DNA of 45,132 nucleotides from an uncultured Prevotellaceae bacterium (GCA_900320565.1 ONSR01000019.1:1-45132); one strand, 5' to 3'. Positions 21,845 through 30,384 are shown, counted from the stretch's first letter. Program-made: numbers and translations. Notes: generated by a model not told the origin, from the letters alone.

Positions 21845-23416
21845 TTAGAAGCCTGACCAGAACTGTCGCCAGTATTTGCGTGCCAGTTCGTCCCAGCTGC
21901 CGATGGTGGCGTTGAAGAAGTCGGCCGTGTAGCCATTCAGGAAAGCAGTCCGCTGCTTCTCCTCGGTGTTCCACCACGTCTGCTCCACGAAGGACTGTTC
22001 GCGTGCTGCTTTGTCGAGGAAATGCTGCTGTGCTTTTTGCAGCGAAGTGCGCGTTTGTCCCCATTTCATCGAAGAAATGCGGTTCGCTTCGCGGTAATGC
22101 CAGAGTGCAGCATCGTCTCTTTTCCGATGCTGACCACACACGCTAAGCATCATGGGCAGCTCTGTGTTTCCTGAGAAGATGGGGAAGCGAGGCGACTGCC
22201 CGGGGTTGTCGAGCGCTATCCAGGCCACGCCGCCAATGTCGTCGGGCATCCACGAACGCAGCTGGATGATGGTGCTGTAGGCACACCACGATACGCTGAC
22301 GGTGCGTATGTTGGCCATCGTGCTGTCGTTCAGCAGTCCGGCATAACGTCGTATCTCGTCGGGCCGCATCCAAGGGTTGCTTATCAAGGGCTTGCCCCCC
22401 TTCAGTTTCACTCCGTTGCCATCCTTAGCCAGCGAGTCGATTTTGCACGACAAGCTCAAGTCGGTTCCCTCGTAATAAGAGCCCAAAAGCTTCGAGACCC
22501 TCTCGACGGAAACCTTCTCTTTGGGTTTCACCGAGAGCGGTAATTCGCCCATTTCATCGGTAAAATTGGCATCGGGAGCCAACTGCTGCATGATGAAAAG
22601 TTCGCGCACGCTGTAGTTCTTCGGCTCGTTAAAATAGTTACCGCCTGAATAGGCTTTCCAGAACGAGAACTCCTCCTTGCCGTCCCACAGCCCCAGTTGC
22701 TTGGCGACGCTAAAGACATTGTCCGAAGCCATGAAGTGGTCCGTGTCGTTGAGGTCGAGTCGGCCTATGCGGCAGATGTTGGCGCTGACGGCAACCTCAT
22801 CGTCGGGGATGCGTTGTGCTGCCCATACGCCACCGATTTGCTTCGGTCCTTCGCCAAAGACTTCGAAGATCCAAACCTCGTTCTGGTCGGCAATGGTGAG
22901 GCATTCGCCGCTGTCGCCGTAGCCGTATTGCTTGATGAGGCTGCCCATGAGGCGTATGGCCTGGCGAGCTGTGGAGCAGCGTTGCAGGGCGACGCGTTGC
23001 AGCTCCTCAATCATGAAGAGTCCCTTTTTGTTCTGTAGGGTGTCGCGACCGCTGATGGTTGTCTCGCCCATTCCCAGCTGCTTCTCGTTCAGGCAAGGGT
23101 AGGCCGTATTGAGGAAGCGGTAGGTGTGACGGGCCTGAGGTATCGTTCCGCGTTCCTTGACGCCCGTCATGTCGCCGCTGTTCTCGGTGTGCATCAGGCC
23201 TTCGTAGATGCTCATGATGGTGTCGCGCGGATAGTCCTTGGCAGGCTCGATGCTCATCCAGGTGCGATACCACGAGTCGCAGGTGTGGCTGGTCATGACC
23301 GAGCCGTCGGTCGATGCTTGTTTGCCCACCATGATGCTGGTGCAGGCGTCTTGGGCGGTCTGTGCCGAGCAGAAGAGAGCCCAGGCAAGGAATGTCAGGA
23401 GTGTTGTGTGTCTCAT
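21845..23416 (-). CDS. C69-family dipeptidase, secreted
   Basis: A 523-aa member of peptidase family C69 (PepD/U34, N-terminal-nucleophile hydrolase fold). The signal peptide (residues 1-18 or so) is followed by DACTSIMVGKQASTDGSV, where C25 is the expected catalytic N-terminal cysteine after processing, and then HTCDSW. Other family blocks are IPQARHTYRFLNTAYPCLNEKQLGMGETT (~97-125) and GDSGECLTIADQNEVWIFEV (~165-185). The enzyme should cleave dipeptides in the periplasm. Its ATG overlaps the TGA of the GH97 gene (ATGA, 23413-23416), so the two are translationally coupled. Pairing a peptidase with a glycosidase suggests nutrient scavenging from glycoprotein or plant material (inference). Length agrees with Bacteroidetes homologues. 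Confidence 0.92.
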   Translation of the reverse strand: MRHTTLLTFLAWALFCSAQTAQDACTSIMVGKQASTDGSVMTSHTCDSWYRTWMSIEPAKDYPRDTIMSIYEGLMHTENSGDMTGVKERGTIPQARHTYRFLNTAYPCLNEKQLGMGETTISGRDTLQNKKGLFMIEELQRVALQRCSTARQAIRLMGSLIKQYGYGDSGECLTIADQNEVWIFEVFGEGPKQIGGVWAAQRIPDDEVAVSANICRIGRLDLNDTDHFMASDNVFSVAKQLGLWDGKEEFSFWKAYSGGNYFNEPKNYSVRELFIMQQLAPDANFTDEMGELPLSVKPKEKVSVERVSKLLGSYYEGTDLSLSCKIDSLAKDGNGVKLKGGKPLISNPWMRPDEIRRYAGLLNDSTMANIRTVSVSWCAYSTIIQLRSWMPDDIGGVAWIALDNPGQSPRFPIFSGNTELPMMLSVCGQHRKRDDAALWHYREANRISSMKWGQTRTSLQKAQQHFLDKAAREQSFVEQTWWNTEEKQRTAFLNGYTADFFNATIGSWDELARKYWRQFWSGF

Positions 23417-25923
23417 TGCTTCAAGAGTTTCTTTCCGTCGTGAATGTAAATGCCCCGCGCAGGAGTGCCTGCCAGCTTGCGGCCGTCGAGGGCGAAGTTG
23501 TTAGGGTCTTTAAGGTCCTTAGGGTCATTAAGGACTTTAGGGTCGATGGCTGTCACCTCTTCGTCGGAGAGGACAGGATGGATGGTGATGCGGTCGAAGT
23601 TAGGTGCCCAGGAGTCGTCTAACGACTGGATGGTTACAATATTCGTAGAGCCTTTCTTCAGGGTGATGGGGAACATCTTCCACCCCATGCCGTCGGGGTC
23701 CCACGAGCTGGTGCAGTCGCCATTGTCCTTGAAGATGATGGTGTCGCCAATCTGTTCGCCGTTGACGAAGAGCTTGGCCGGGCGCGTGTCTCGCGACATA
23801 TAATATAAGGTAAGGATGTACTCGCCGTCGTGGGTGGCCTTGATGCGGTTGAACTGTATCTTGCCGCCATTGCCGAGGTAGCCCACGTAGCCGCCTCCTG
23901 AAGCATGGAGCGTGCTGTAGGTCTCCCTCCTTGTGTCGCCGGTCAGGGTGTTGCCGGAGGCTTCAGCCTCGTAGGTAGTGCGTTCCAAAGGCACGGCGAG
24001 GTTGTCGTCGGGAGATATCTGTACGAGGAATCCGCCCTCGCTCAGTTCCTTCAGGCTGAGGGTCTTGTCCTTCGTCACTTGCCTCTTCTCGAACTTGAGG
24101 TCGGTGCGGCAGTTCCCGTCTTTGTAGATGTAGGCCGTGTAGGTCGTTCCCTCGTCGAGGAAGTCGAGCTTCATGCGTGCGGTGCGCTCGTTGACGCTGA
24201 TGCCCGACAACCACCAATCGCTGCCTTTCCTTCTGGCCACAGTGGCGTAGGAAGTCGGGTTGCCCTCCAGGAGCAGACTCTCATCCCAGGCTGCAGGCAG
24301 ACGCTTCATGATGTCCTTGCCGATGAAGTAGCGGAGGTTCTGCGGTGCCTCGGCAATGTGTACGATACCACTCTCGAAGAGGGTAGTCAGGGCGAGGTGA
24401 TGGCCCAGACTCCGTTGCGTCATGATGTTGCCTCGCCATGTTGCGAAGTCGCCAGGCGTGAAGTCCATCGCACCGACCACATTGCGGGTGAAGAGGACGT
24501 CGAGGTGGTGCTGGGTTGAGTTCAACCTTGGGTTCCAGAACTGTTGCTCGCCGCCATAGATGCCTTCCTGCGTCATGATGTGCGGATAGGTGCGGCGCAG
24601 GCCAGAAGGACGTGTGCAGCCGTGGAGGTTGACGAGCATGTGATACTTTGCTGCGGTCTTGTAGAGGTTCTCCATTCGCTCCATTGTCTCCTTCGAATCG
24701 TCTTCCCAGAAATCGACCTTGATGCCCTTGATGCCCCAGCCTTGCCATCTCTTCAGGGTAGCGTCCATCTTCTCGTTCGAGAAGTCCTGACTGGCGCCCA
24801 GGTTGGCATTCTGCCAGAGCAGGCAATCGACGCCTTTCGCGTTCGCATCGTTGACGAAACCAGGGAACCACGATGAGCTCCAGCCTGCATCGATGAGGTA
24901 GTAAGGCCAGCCCATGTCGGCAGCCAGTTCGCAGTGAGCCCATTCGCCTTCGCGGAGTCCGCCGTAAGCATCTCTGATTTCACCTTTGCCACCATCTGAG
25001 CCGCCCCAATACCAAGCAGAGACGCCAGGCTTAATCCAACTCAGGTCGGTCATCTCGGTAGGCGGACAGAGATTCTCGGTCATTGTGGTCTCGAAGATAG
25101 TCTTCGGCGAGCCGCACACCACCATTCGCCAAGGCGTTTGGGTAGGCAGGGTGCAGGAGATGCGATGCGTCTTGTCCTCGGCATAATCCTTTGTCTGGCC
25201 CGTCCAGCTGTATGAGAACTCGCCTTCCGTTTCCTCGGCTTTGGTCAGCGAGGTGCAGAAGAAGCCTCGGCAGTCGGCTTCGGAGATGAGCAGATAGTCG
25301 GTGCCGTTATAGACGAGGGTAGGGGAGTTGTATCGGGCATCGCCCGTCTCGCGGAGCGTCTGCCAGTCGTTATACTTTGCATAGTGCCCTTCGTAGGGAT
25401 AGTTAGGGTCGTTGCCACCCGAGTTTCCCAAGAAGCGGCAGGCCGTCGTGCTCTTGATGTTTGCCACACGAATGCGGCTCGCCTCGTCGGTAAGTATGGC
25501 AGAAGTATGTCCGCCAAACCTGGGGACAAGGTATCGGAAAGCGAAGCCGTCGTCGTAGAGGCGGAACAGGACATTCATCCTCCAAGTGCTCCTCTTCAGG
25601 GTAAGTGTGAGGGTGTTGCAGTGGTCGCGCAGTTGGCTGCGTTTGCCGACGGGCAGGGTGTAGCTGTCATCAACGGTGCCGGAATCCACCTCCACCAGTT
25701 CCAGGCTTTCCGTGAGGTTGCTGGTGGAGAGTTTCAGCCCGAGCGGTGACTCGGAGACGATGGTTCTGTCGCCTCGGCTGACAGAGTAGGAGAGCTTGCC
25801 GTCCGTAAGGGAAACAGTTGCCTTCAGGTTTCCGTCGGGCGATGTGACGGTGTAGTCCTCGGCCCACACAAGGGAGCAAGGGGCGAGGAGCAATAATAAT
25901 AAAAGTAGAGACTTCGTTTGCAT
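23413..25923 (-). CDS. GH97 glycoside hydrolase with C-terminal CBM35/6-like domain
   Basis: An 836-aa secreted enzyme (signal peptide 1-21, ending LVWA). Residues ~25-280 are the GH97 N-terminal beta-sandwich (VTSPDGNLKATVSL...GLKLS). The catalytic barrel ~285-580 contains WIKPGVSAWYWGG, YYLIDAGW, GIKGIKVDFWEDD, MLVNLHGCTRPSGLRRTYPHIMTQEG and TPGDF. An Asp at the KVDF position is the nucleophile in retaining GH97 alpha-galactosidases and is missing in inverting SusB-type enzymes, so a retaining alpha-galactosidase-like activity is the better guess. A GH97 C-terminal sheet follows, then ~665-800 a carbohydrate-binding module (YEAEASGN...GGGYVGYLGNGGKIQF) of CBM35/6 type. The end FALDGRKLAGTPARGIYIHDGKKLLKQ resembles the tail of giant proteins 1 and 2. 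Confidence 0.93.
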   Translation of the reverse strand: MQTKSLLLLLLLLAPCSLVWAEDYTVTSPDGNLKATVSLTDGKLSYSVSRGDRTIVSESPLGLKLSTSNLTESLELVEVDSGTVDDSYTLPVGKRSQLRDHCNTLTLTLKRSTWRMNVLFRLYDDGFAFRYLVPRFGGHTSAILTDEASRIRVANIKSTTACRFLGNSGGNDPNYPYEGHYAKYNDWQTLRETGDARYNSPTLVYNGTDYLLISEADCRGFFCTSLTKAEETEGEFSYSWTGQTKDYAEDKTHRISCTLPTQTPWRMVVCGSPKTIFETTMTENLCPPTEMTDLSWIKPGVSAWYWGGSDGGKGEIRDAYGGLREGEWAHCELAADMGWPYYLIDAGWSSSWFPGFVNDANAKGVDCLLWQNANLGASQDFSNEKMDATLKRWQGWGIKGIKVDFWEDDSKETMERMENLYKTAAKYHMLVNLHGCTRPSGLRRTYPHIMTQEGIYGGEQQFWNPRLNSTQHHLDVLFTRNVVGAMDFTPGDFATWRGNIMTQRSLGHHLALTTLFESGIVHIAEAPQNLRYFIGKDIMKRLPAAWDESLLLEGNPTSYATVARRKGSDWWLSGISVNERTARMKLDFLDEGTTYTAYIYKDGNCRTDLKFEKRQVTKDKTLSLKELSEGGFLVQISPDDNLAVPLERTTYEAEASGNTLTGDTRRETYSTLHASGGGYVGYLGNGGKIQFNRIKATHDGEYILTLYYMSRDTRPAKLFVNGEQIGDTIIFKDNGDCTSSWDPDGMGWKMFPITLKKGSTNIVTIQSLDDSWAPNFDRITIHPVLSDEEVTAIDPKVLNDPKDLKDPNNFALDGRKLAGTPARGIYIHDGKKLLKQ

Positions 25924-25946
25924 GGTATTTTAGTTTAAAACTGATG

Positions 25947-25954
25947 CAAAGATA
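25947..25954 (-). promoter_or_regulatory. -7 box of the GH97-C69 operon
   Basis: Minus strand TATCTTTG, 23 nt before the GH97 start codon. No TTTG at the standard distance; regulation by an activator is possible. Confidence 0.6.
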
Positions 25955-26006
25955 CGAAAAAAAGGAACAAAAACACATATTAAATAAGAAAAAAGGCGGA
26001 AAATGC

Positions 26007-26036
26007 TTGGTGGAATGAAAAATTGTCGTACCTTTG
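26007..26036 (+). promoter_or_regulatory. Promoter of the rpmB-rpmG operon
   Basis: CTTG/TTG (26007-26009), 19 nt, TACCTTTG (26029-26036), good match to the consensus. The 5' leader is about 50 nt. Confidence 0.75.
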
Positions 26037-26091
26037 CAGCCGGTTTGGAAAAAGTCGTCTATTGGAATAGACTAAAAAGAGAAGATTAGAA

Positions 26092-26352
26092 ATGTCTAAG
26101 ATTTGTCAAATTACCGGTAAGAAGGCCATGATTGGCAATAACGTGTCACACTCCAAGCGTCGCACGAAGAGGACTTTCGACGTGAATCTGTTCACCAAGA
26201 AGTTCTACTATGTGGAAGAGGATTGCTGGATCAGTCTGAACATTAGCGCTTCCGGTCTGCGCTATATCAATAAGGTAGGACTCGACGCCGCTCTGAAGAA
26301 TGCAGTGGCTCAGGGTTATTGTGATTGGAAAGAAATTCGTGTAATCGGCTAA
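26092..26352 (+). CDS. rpmB: 50S ribosomal protein L28
   Basis: An 86-aa large-subunit protein. [33 protein letters not shown] is the family start, followed by the conserved hydrophobic beta-part ([31 protein letters not shown]). The basic N-terminal arm binds 23S rRNA. It leads an operon with L33 (20 nt later) and a DUF4295 protein, an order typical of Bacteroidetes. Length and start agree with homologues. Expressed from a good housekeeping promoter. Confidence 0.97.
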   Translation: MSKICQITGKKAMIGNNVSHSKRRTKRTFDVNLFTKKFYYVEEDCWISLNISASGLRYINKVGLDAALKNAVAQGYCDWKEIRVIG

Positions 26353-26372
26353 CCGCAAAAGATTCAGAAACT

Positions 26373-26561
26373 ATGGCAAAGAAAGTTAAAGGCAACAGAG
26401 TCCAGGTGATTCTGGAGTGCACAGAGATGAAGCAGAGCGGTCTGCCAGGCACATCTCGCTACATCACCACTAAGAACAGGAAGAATACTCCCGAGCGCCT
26501 CGAGCTCAAGAAGTACAACCCCATCTTGAAGAAGATGACTGTTCACAAGGAAATTAAGTAA
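26373..26561 (+). CDS. rpmG: 50S ribosomal protein L33
   Basis: A 62-aa protein: [20 protein letters not shown], then [24 protein letters not shown], the L33 signature. There are no CxxC pairs, so it is the zinc-independent form. The ATG at 26373 is chosen over the upstream in-frame ATG at 26325, which lies inside the rpmB coding region and would add residues foreign to L33. It sits between rpmB and the DUF4295 gene. Confidence 0.96.
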   Translation: MAKKVKGNRVQVILECTEMKQSGLPGTSRYITTKNRKNTPERLELKKYNPILKKMTVHKEIK

Positions 26562-26631
26562 TCGGACAACGGACAAGCGACAACGGACAAGCGACATTCT
26601 ATAGTCTGTAGTCTGTTGTCTGTAGTCAAAA
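26562..26631 (+). repeat. Short-period inverted-repeat spacer after rpmG
   Basis: The left part repeats CGGACAA units and the right part GTCTGT(A/T) units. CGGACAACGGAC can pair with GTCTGTTGTCTG over 12 positions with two G-U pairs. The same design recurs at 26810-26868, so both gaps after small ribosomal genes carry a similar folding spacer. Confidence 0.6.
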
Positions 26632-26643
26632 ATATCAGAAACT

Positions 26644-26802
26644 ATGGCAAAGAAAACAGTCGCTACCCTCCAGACGGGTAAAACCGATGGCCGTTCATAC
26701 ACCAAGGTTATCAAGATGGTGAAGAACCCTCAGACGGGATCCTACTCTTTCGACGAGCAGATGGTTCCCAACGAGGCTGTTAAGGACTTCTTCAAGAACT
26801 AA
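26644..26802 (+). CDS. DUF4295 family small basic protein
   Basis: A 52-aa protein too short for many gene callers: MAKKTVATLQTGKTDGRSYT, ending MVPNEAVKDFFKN. It matches the Bacteroidetes-specific DUF4295 proteins, which are found immediately downstream of rpmG; the position after rpmB-rpmG is diagnostic. The basic composition suggests a ribosome-associated protein (inference). The start context (AACTATGGCAAAGAAA) is the same as that of rpmG, so the two genes share their translation-initiation text. Confidence 0.9.
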   Translation: MAKKTVATLQTGKTDGRSYTKVIKMVKNPQTGSYSFDEQMVPNEAVKDFFKN

Positions 26803-26809
26803 ATTAAAC

Positions 26810-26868
26810 GAACAACCGACAACGGACAACGGACAACAGACACAGTCTGTGGTCTGTAGTCTGTAGTC
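26810..26868 (+). repeat. Short-period inverted-repeat spacer after the DUF4295 gene
   Basis: GGACAAC units (left) and GTCTGTA units (right) around an inner CAGAC-ACA-GTCTG hairpin. Counterpart of 26562-26631. Confidence 0.55.
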
Positions 26869-26929
26869 AAAAAATTTATAAGAGGAGGGCGGGGAGCAGT
26901 AAAGGCTTCCCGCCTTCTCGTTTCACAAG

Positions 26930-28165
26930 ATGTTCACCACTTACACACTTCCACAGGGACTACGCATCGTCTGTGCTCCAGGCCGGACGGATGCAGTCTA
27001 TCTCGGTCTCGCTGTCGATGCCGGTACGCGCGACGAACTGCCTCTGGAGAGCGGCATGGCGCATTTCACCGAGCACATGTCGTTCAAGGGAACCCAGCGA
27101 CGCTCGGCACGTCAGGTCATCTCCTGCATGGAAAGCGTGGGCGGAGAACTCAATGCCTTCACGGGCAAGGAGGAGACGATCTATTACTGCACTTGCCTGC
27201 AAGGGCACGTCGGCCGAGCCATCGACCTGCTCCTCGACATAACCCTCTCCAGCACCTATCCCGACGAAGAGATGGCGCACGAGGTGGAAGTCGTCATCGA
27301 CGAGATAGAGAGCTACCGCGACCAGCCTTCGGAACTCATCTACGACGAGTTCGAGAGCCTCCTCTTCCCTGAGCATCCGCTGGGCCGCAATATCTTGGGC
27401 GATGCCGACACGCTGCGGACGTTCCGCTCTGCCGACATGCGGCGGTTCACGCAACGCCTCTATCATCCCGGGCGGATGGTGCTCTATGTGCTTGGCAACG
27501 TGGAGCCGGAACAGGTGCTCCGTGCGGCGGAGAAAAAAGAGGTAGTGCTTTTAGGCTCAAAAGGGCAAGGTCTTGACGAACATCGACAGCCCTTTTTGCC
27601 CAAAGAGGTAGAGGTGTCTGACCACATCATCCGCAGGAAGGACACACACCAGGCGCATGTCGTCGTCGGAGCACAAGCCTTCGCAGCCTCCGACCCACGC
27701 CACCTGAACCTCTATTTCCTCAGCAACATGCTGGGCGGACCAGCCATGTCGAGCCGCCTGAACCTCGCCCTGCGCGAACGCAACGGGCTTGTATATACAG
27801 TGGAAAGCAATAGCGTCTGCTATACCGACACAGGCTTCTGGTTGGTCTATTACGGCTGCGACGCCAAGGACCGCGCCCGTTGCCGCCGACTCGTACTCCG
27901 GGAACTGGACAAGCTCATGCAAAGCCCCATGTCCCAGCGCACCCTCGATGCCGCACGCCGGCAACTGAAAGGGCAGATAGGCATCTCCTACGACAACTTC
28001 GAGAACGTGGCCATCGGCATGGCGAAACGTTATCTGCATTACGGCAAGACGCTCACAAAGGAACAACTCTTCGAGCGCCTCGACGCCCTCACACCCGACG
28101 ACTTGCTCCAGACAGCACAGCACGTCTTCTCCCCCGACCGTCTCCTGACTCTCGAATACGTCTGA
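26930..28165 (+). CDS. M16-family zinc peptidase
   Basis: A 411-aa single-unit M16B (processing-peptidase-like) protein. The inverted zinc motif HxxEH is HFTEH with H45, E48 and H49, preceded by GMA; the third ligand region follows ~75 residues later (EMAHEVEVVIDEIESYRDQP). The second half carries the usual RLNLALRERNGLVYTVES substrate-binding block (~270-290). No signal peptide is visible at the chosen start, so it is likely cytoplasmic. The family degrades or processes short polypeptides as a dimer. It follows the ribosomal operon by 127 nt on the same strand and is followed by a probable terminator, then the dcw promoter. No separate promoter was recognised. Confidence 0.93.
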   Translation: MFTTYTLPQGLRIVCAPGRTDAVYLGLAVDAGTRDELPLESGMAHFTEHMSFKGTQRRSARQVISCMESVGGELNAFTGKEETIYYCTCLQGHVGRAIDLLLDITLSSTYPDEEMAHEVEVVIDEIESYRDQPSELIYDEFESLLFPEHPLGRNILGDADTLRTFRSADMRRFTQRLYHPGRMVLYVLGNVEPEQVLRAAEKKEVVLLGSKGQGLDEHRQPFLPKEVEVSDHIIRRKDTHQAHVVVGAQAFAASDPRHLNLYFLSNMLGGPAMSSRLNLALRERNGLVYTVESNSVCYTDTGFWLVYYGCDAKDRARCRRLVLRELDKLMQSPMSQRTLDAARRQLKGQIGISYDNFENVAIGMAKRYLHYGKTLTKEQLFERLDALTPDDLLQTAQHVFSPDRLLTLEYV

Positions 28166-28180
28166 AAAGTTCAGACCCCG

Positions 28181-28214
28181 ACGCGTTTAATTGTGTTTTA
28201 TTACGCGTTTTTTT
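28181..28214 (+). terminator. Probable terminator after the M16 peptidase gene
   Basis: ACGCG (28181-28185) pairs with CGCGT (28204-28208), extended by imperfect TTAAT/ATTA pairing, and is followed by a run of seven T (28208-28214). Loop is long, so confidence is moderate. Confidence 0.5.
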
Positions 28215-28403
28215 CCTTTTCTCGATTTTCTCCCCACCAATTTTGTAATGTAGGTAAAAAAGTTTTCAACAGCACTTTCTTATATGTCGTAGTGTGCTGA
28301 AAGTCCTTTATTTATGGCCTTTTGCGAAAACAAAATGGTGATGTGGCGGCAGGTTATCAACAAGATATGCTAAGTCGCTAAGAAAAAAAAGTTTAAAGAA
28401 AGT

Positions 28404-28434
28404 GTGGGGAATTGTGGGGAATTGTGTATCTTTG
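28404..28434 (+). promoter_or_regulatory. dcw promoter with MraZ operator
   Basis: GTGGGGAATT occurs at 28404 and 28414, followed by a third GTG at 28424, then the -7 box TATCTTTG at 28427-28434. TGGGN repeats spaced by 5 nt are the known MraZ-binding pattern upstream of mraZ in other bacteria, so this is very probably the autoregulatory operator. It overlaps the -33 region, where repressor binding would block initiation. Confidence 0.85.
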
Positions 28435-28465
28435 CACCAGAAATTGCAATAAAAGCCTAAAATCG

Positions 28466-28918
28466 ATGAGATTTACAGGAAGCATAGATGCCAAGACAGA
28501 CGAGAAAGGACGCGTTTTCGTGCCCAGCGTCTTCCGTAAAATCCTGCAGAAGGAAGAGGAGGAAGGGCTGGTGCTGCGTCGCGACCTCTTCGTGAACTGC
28601 CTTGTGCTCTACCCAAAGAGTGTCTGGGACGCTCAGGTTGACAGTATCCGAGCCCACACCAACCCCTTCAACCGCCATCAGCGCGAAGGCATGCGTCTGT
28701 TCACGGCCGATGCAGAGAACATCACGCTGGATAGCGGCGGGCGTATGCTCATCCCTCGCCGTTACATGGAACATGCAGGCATCAAGAGTGATGTGCGCTT
28801 CATCGGTGTGGACGACACCATCGAGATCTGGAGCAAGCAAGCTGCCGAAGGCCTGCTCAGCGACCCCGAGAAGGTAGGCAGCATCTTGGAGGAGATGATG
28901 AAGGACGACAATACATAA
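28466..28918 (+). CDS. mraZ: Transcriptional regulator MraZ
   Basis: A 150-aa protein with two SpoVT/AbrB-like MraZ repeats: MRFTGSIDAKTDEKGRVFVPSVFR at the N-terminus and TADAENITLDSGGRMLIPRRYMEHAG at about 75-100. Each repeat holds the D-x-K/G-R-x-x-x-P motif that contacts DNA. MraZ forms a ring and represses the dcw operon by binding TGGG repeats; such repeats are present 32 nt upstream of this gene's promoter box end. The ATG at 28466 was chosen because the frame's longer extension overlaps the operator and promoter. It is the first gene of the division/cell-wall cluster, 17 nt before rsmH. Confidence 0.96.
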   Translation: MRFTGSIDAKTDEKGRVFVPSVFRKILQKEEEEGLVLRRDLFVNCLVLYPKSVWDAQVDSIRAHTNPFNRHQREGMRLFTADAENITLDSGGRMLIPRRYMEHAGIKSDVRFIGVDDTIEIWSKQAAEGLLSDPEKVGSILEEMMKDDNT

Positions 28919-28935
28919 TATAATAATATATTATA

Positions 28936-29862
28936 ATGTTCGCGAGGTGTGAGGAATATCATGTGCCGGTACTGTTGAAAGAGACAGTTGATGGACTGGA
29001 CATCAAGCCCGGCGGCATATATGTGGACCTCACATTCGGTGGCGGCGGCCACAGCAGGGAGATACTCCGGCGCCTTCAGGGCACAGGACATCTCTACAGC
29101 TTCGACCAGGACGAGGATGCCCTGCAGAATGCCAAAGAGATGGAAGGCGAAGCGAACTTCACCTTCATCCGCAGCAACTTCCGCTTCCTCAAGAACTGGA
29201 TGCTCTACTACGGACACGAGCAGGTGGACGGCATACTGGCAGATCTTGGCGTGAGCAGCCATCTCTTCGACGAAGAAGAACGAGGCTTCAGCTTCCGTTT
29301 CGACGCTCCGCTCGACATGAGGATGAACCGCCAAGCCAGTCTCAATGCAAAGAAGATAGTGGAGGAGTACAGCGAAGAGCAGTTCTCCGACATCCTCTAT
29401 CTCTATGGCGAACTGAAGAACAGTCGCCGCATCGCTGCAGCCATCGTCAAGGCACGTCAGCAGAAACCTATCACCACTACAACAGAACTGGTGGAGGTAT
29501 TGAAGCCTTTGATGGGGTACGACCGCGAGAAGAAAGACTTGGCCCGTGTCTTCCAGGCGCTTCGCATAGAGGTCAATGGCGAGATGGTTGCCCTGAGGCA
29601 GATGCTCGATGCAGCCACAAAACTGCTCAAGCCAGCAGGCAGGCTCAGCATCCTCACCTATCATTCCCTCGAGGACCGTATGGTGAAGAACATCGTCAAG
29701 GCTGGCAACGCAGAGGGAAAAGTAGAGACCGACCTCTTCGGACGCAGCAATGCACCGCTCGAGGCAGTCAACAGAAGCGTCATCATCCCGAGTGACGAAG
29801 AGCAGGAAAGCAATCCTCGCAGCCGTTCGGCAAAGCTCCGTGTGGCAAGGAGGAAGGATTAA
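28936..29862 (+). CDS. rsmH: 16S rRNA (cytosine1402-N4)-methyltransferase RsmH
   Basis: A 308-aa SAM-dependent enzyme that methylates N4 of C1402 in the ribosomal P-site. Signatures: YHVPVLLKETVDGL at the start, DLTFGGGGHSREIL (SAM site, ~32-45), DLGVSSHLFDEEERGFSF (~106-123) with PLDMRMN, then ILTYHSLEDRMVK and the C-terminal NPRSRSAKLRVARR. All are family-typical and the length is standard. The gap to mraZ is AT-rich (ATATAATAATATATTATA-like text). Its place second in the dcw operon (mraW) is conserved across bacteria. Confidence 0.97.
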   Translation: MFARCEEYHVPVLLKETVDGLDIKPGGIYVDLTFGGGGHSREILRRLQGTGHLYSFDQDEDALQNAKEMEGEANFTFIRSNFRFLKNWMLYYGHEQVDGILADLGVSSHLFDEEERGFSFRFDAPLDMRMNRQASLNAKKIVEEYSEEQFSDILYLYGELKNSRRIAAAIVKARQQKPITTTTELVEVLKPLMGYDREKKDLARVFQALRIEVNGEMVALRQMLDAATKLLKPAGRLSILTYHSLEDRMVKNIVKAGNAEGKVETDLFGRSNAPLEAVNRSVIIPSDEEQESNPRSRSAKLRVARRKD

Positions 29863-29900
29863 AGATTAGGGATTAAAGATTAAGGAATAGGGACAATCCT

Positions 29901-30377
29901 ATGGCAGAGATAGAGATAGATAACTTCGAGGAACTCCAGGAAGTGGAGCAGGAAGCTCAGGACGTGCAGGAAACTCCTGAGGTTCAGGAAGAGAAGGAGC
30001 AAGTCAGCGACAAGGAGAAGCTGATGCGCTCGCTGGTCAGCGACGACGATGAAGTCGATGAGCTGACTGCCGCCAACATCCGTCAGATGCTGGACGCTGC
30101 TCCCCGTTGGTTCCTGAGCCAGTGGAAGATGTTGCTCCTCATCCTGGCCGGCATATTCCTCTACATCACCAACGGCTATCAGGCACAGGTGGAGATGATG
30201 AAGGAAACAGAGCTCGAGGCGGAGCTCAAGGACTGGCGATACAGGAGCATCACTCGCGTCAGCGAACTCACGCTGCTCTGCCGTCAAAGCCAACTCGAGC
30301 AGAAACTTCGCGAACAAGGCGACAGCACGCTCACTCCCAGCAAGGTTGCACCATTCATCATTAACGTGAAAGACTAA
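29901..30377 (+). CDS. ftsL: FtsL-like cell-division protein
   Basis: A 158-aa bitopic membrane protein. Residues 1-70 are an acidic cytoplasmic tail (EELQEVEQEAQDVQETPEVQEEKEQ), followed by one membrane helix at about 78-93 (MLLLILAGIFLYITNGY) and a periplasmic coiled coil (~95-145). The layout and its place between rsmH and ftsI match the Bacteroidetes FtsL-like protein, which bridges FtsQ/FtsB to FtsI in the divisome. Sequence similarity to Proteobacterial FtsL is weak, as is normal. The unusually long Glu/Gln-rich N-terminal tail is notable. It is 7 nt before ftsI. The preceding gap (AGATTAGGGATTAAAG-type) is short-period repeat text. Confidence 0.85.
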   Translation: MAEIEIDNFEELQEVEQEAQDVQETPEVQEEKEQVSDKEKLMRSLVSDDDEVDELTAANIRQMLDAAPRWFLSQWKMLLLILAGIFLYITNGYQAQVEMMKETELEAELKDWRYRSITRVSELTLLCRQSQLEQKLREQGDSTLTPSKVAPFIINVKD

Positions 30378-30384
30378 GCCCACA

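Noticed and set aside
26325-26372. Upstream ATG for L33
   Set aside because: It lies in the end of rpmB and adds non-family residues before MAKKVKGNR.
28412-28465. N-terminal extension of MraZ
   Set aside because: These codons cover the operator and -7 box; MRFTGSIDAK is the conserved family start.
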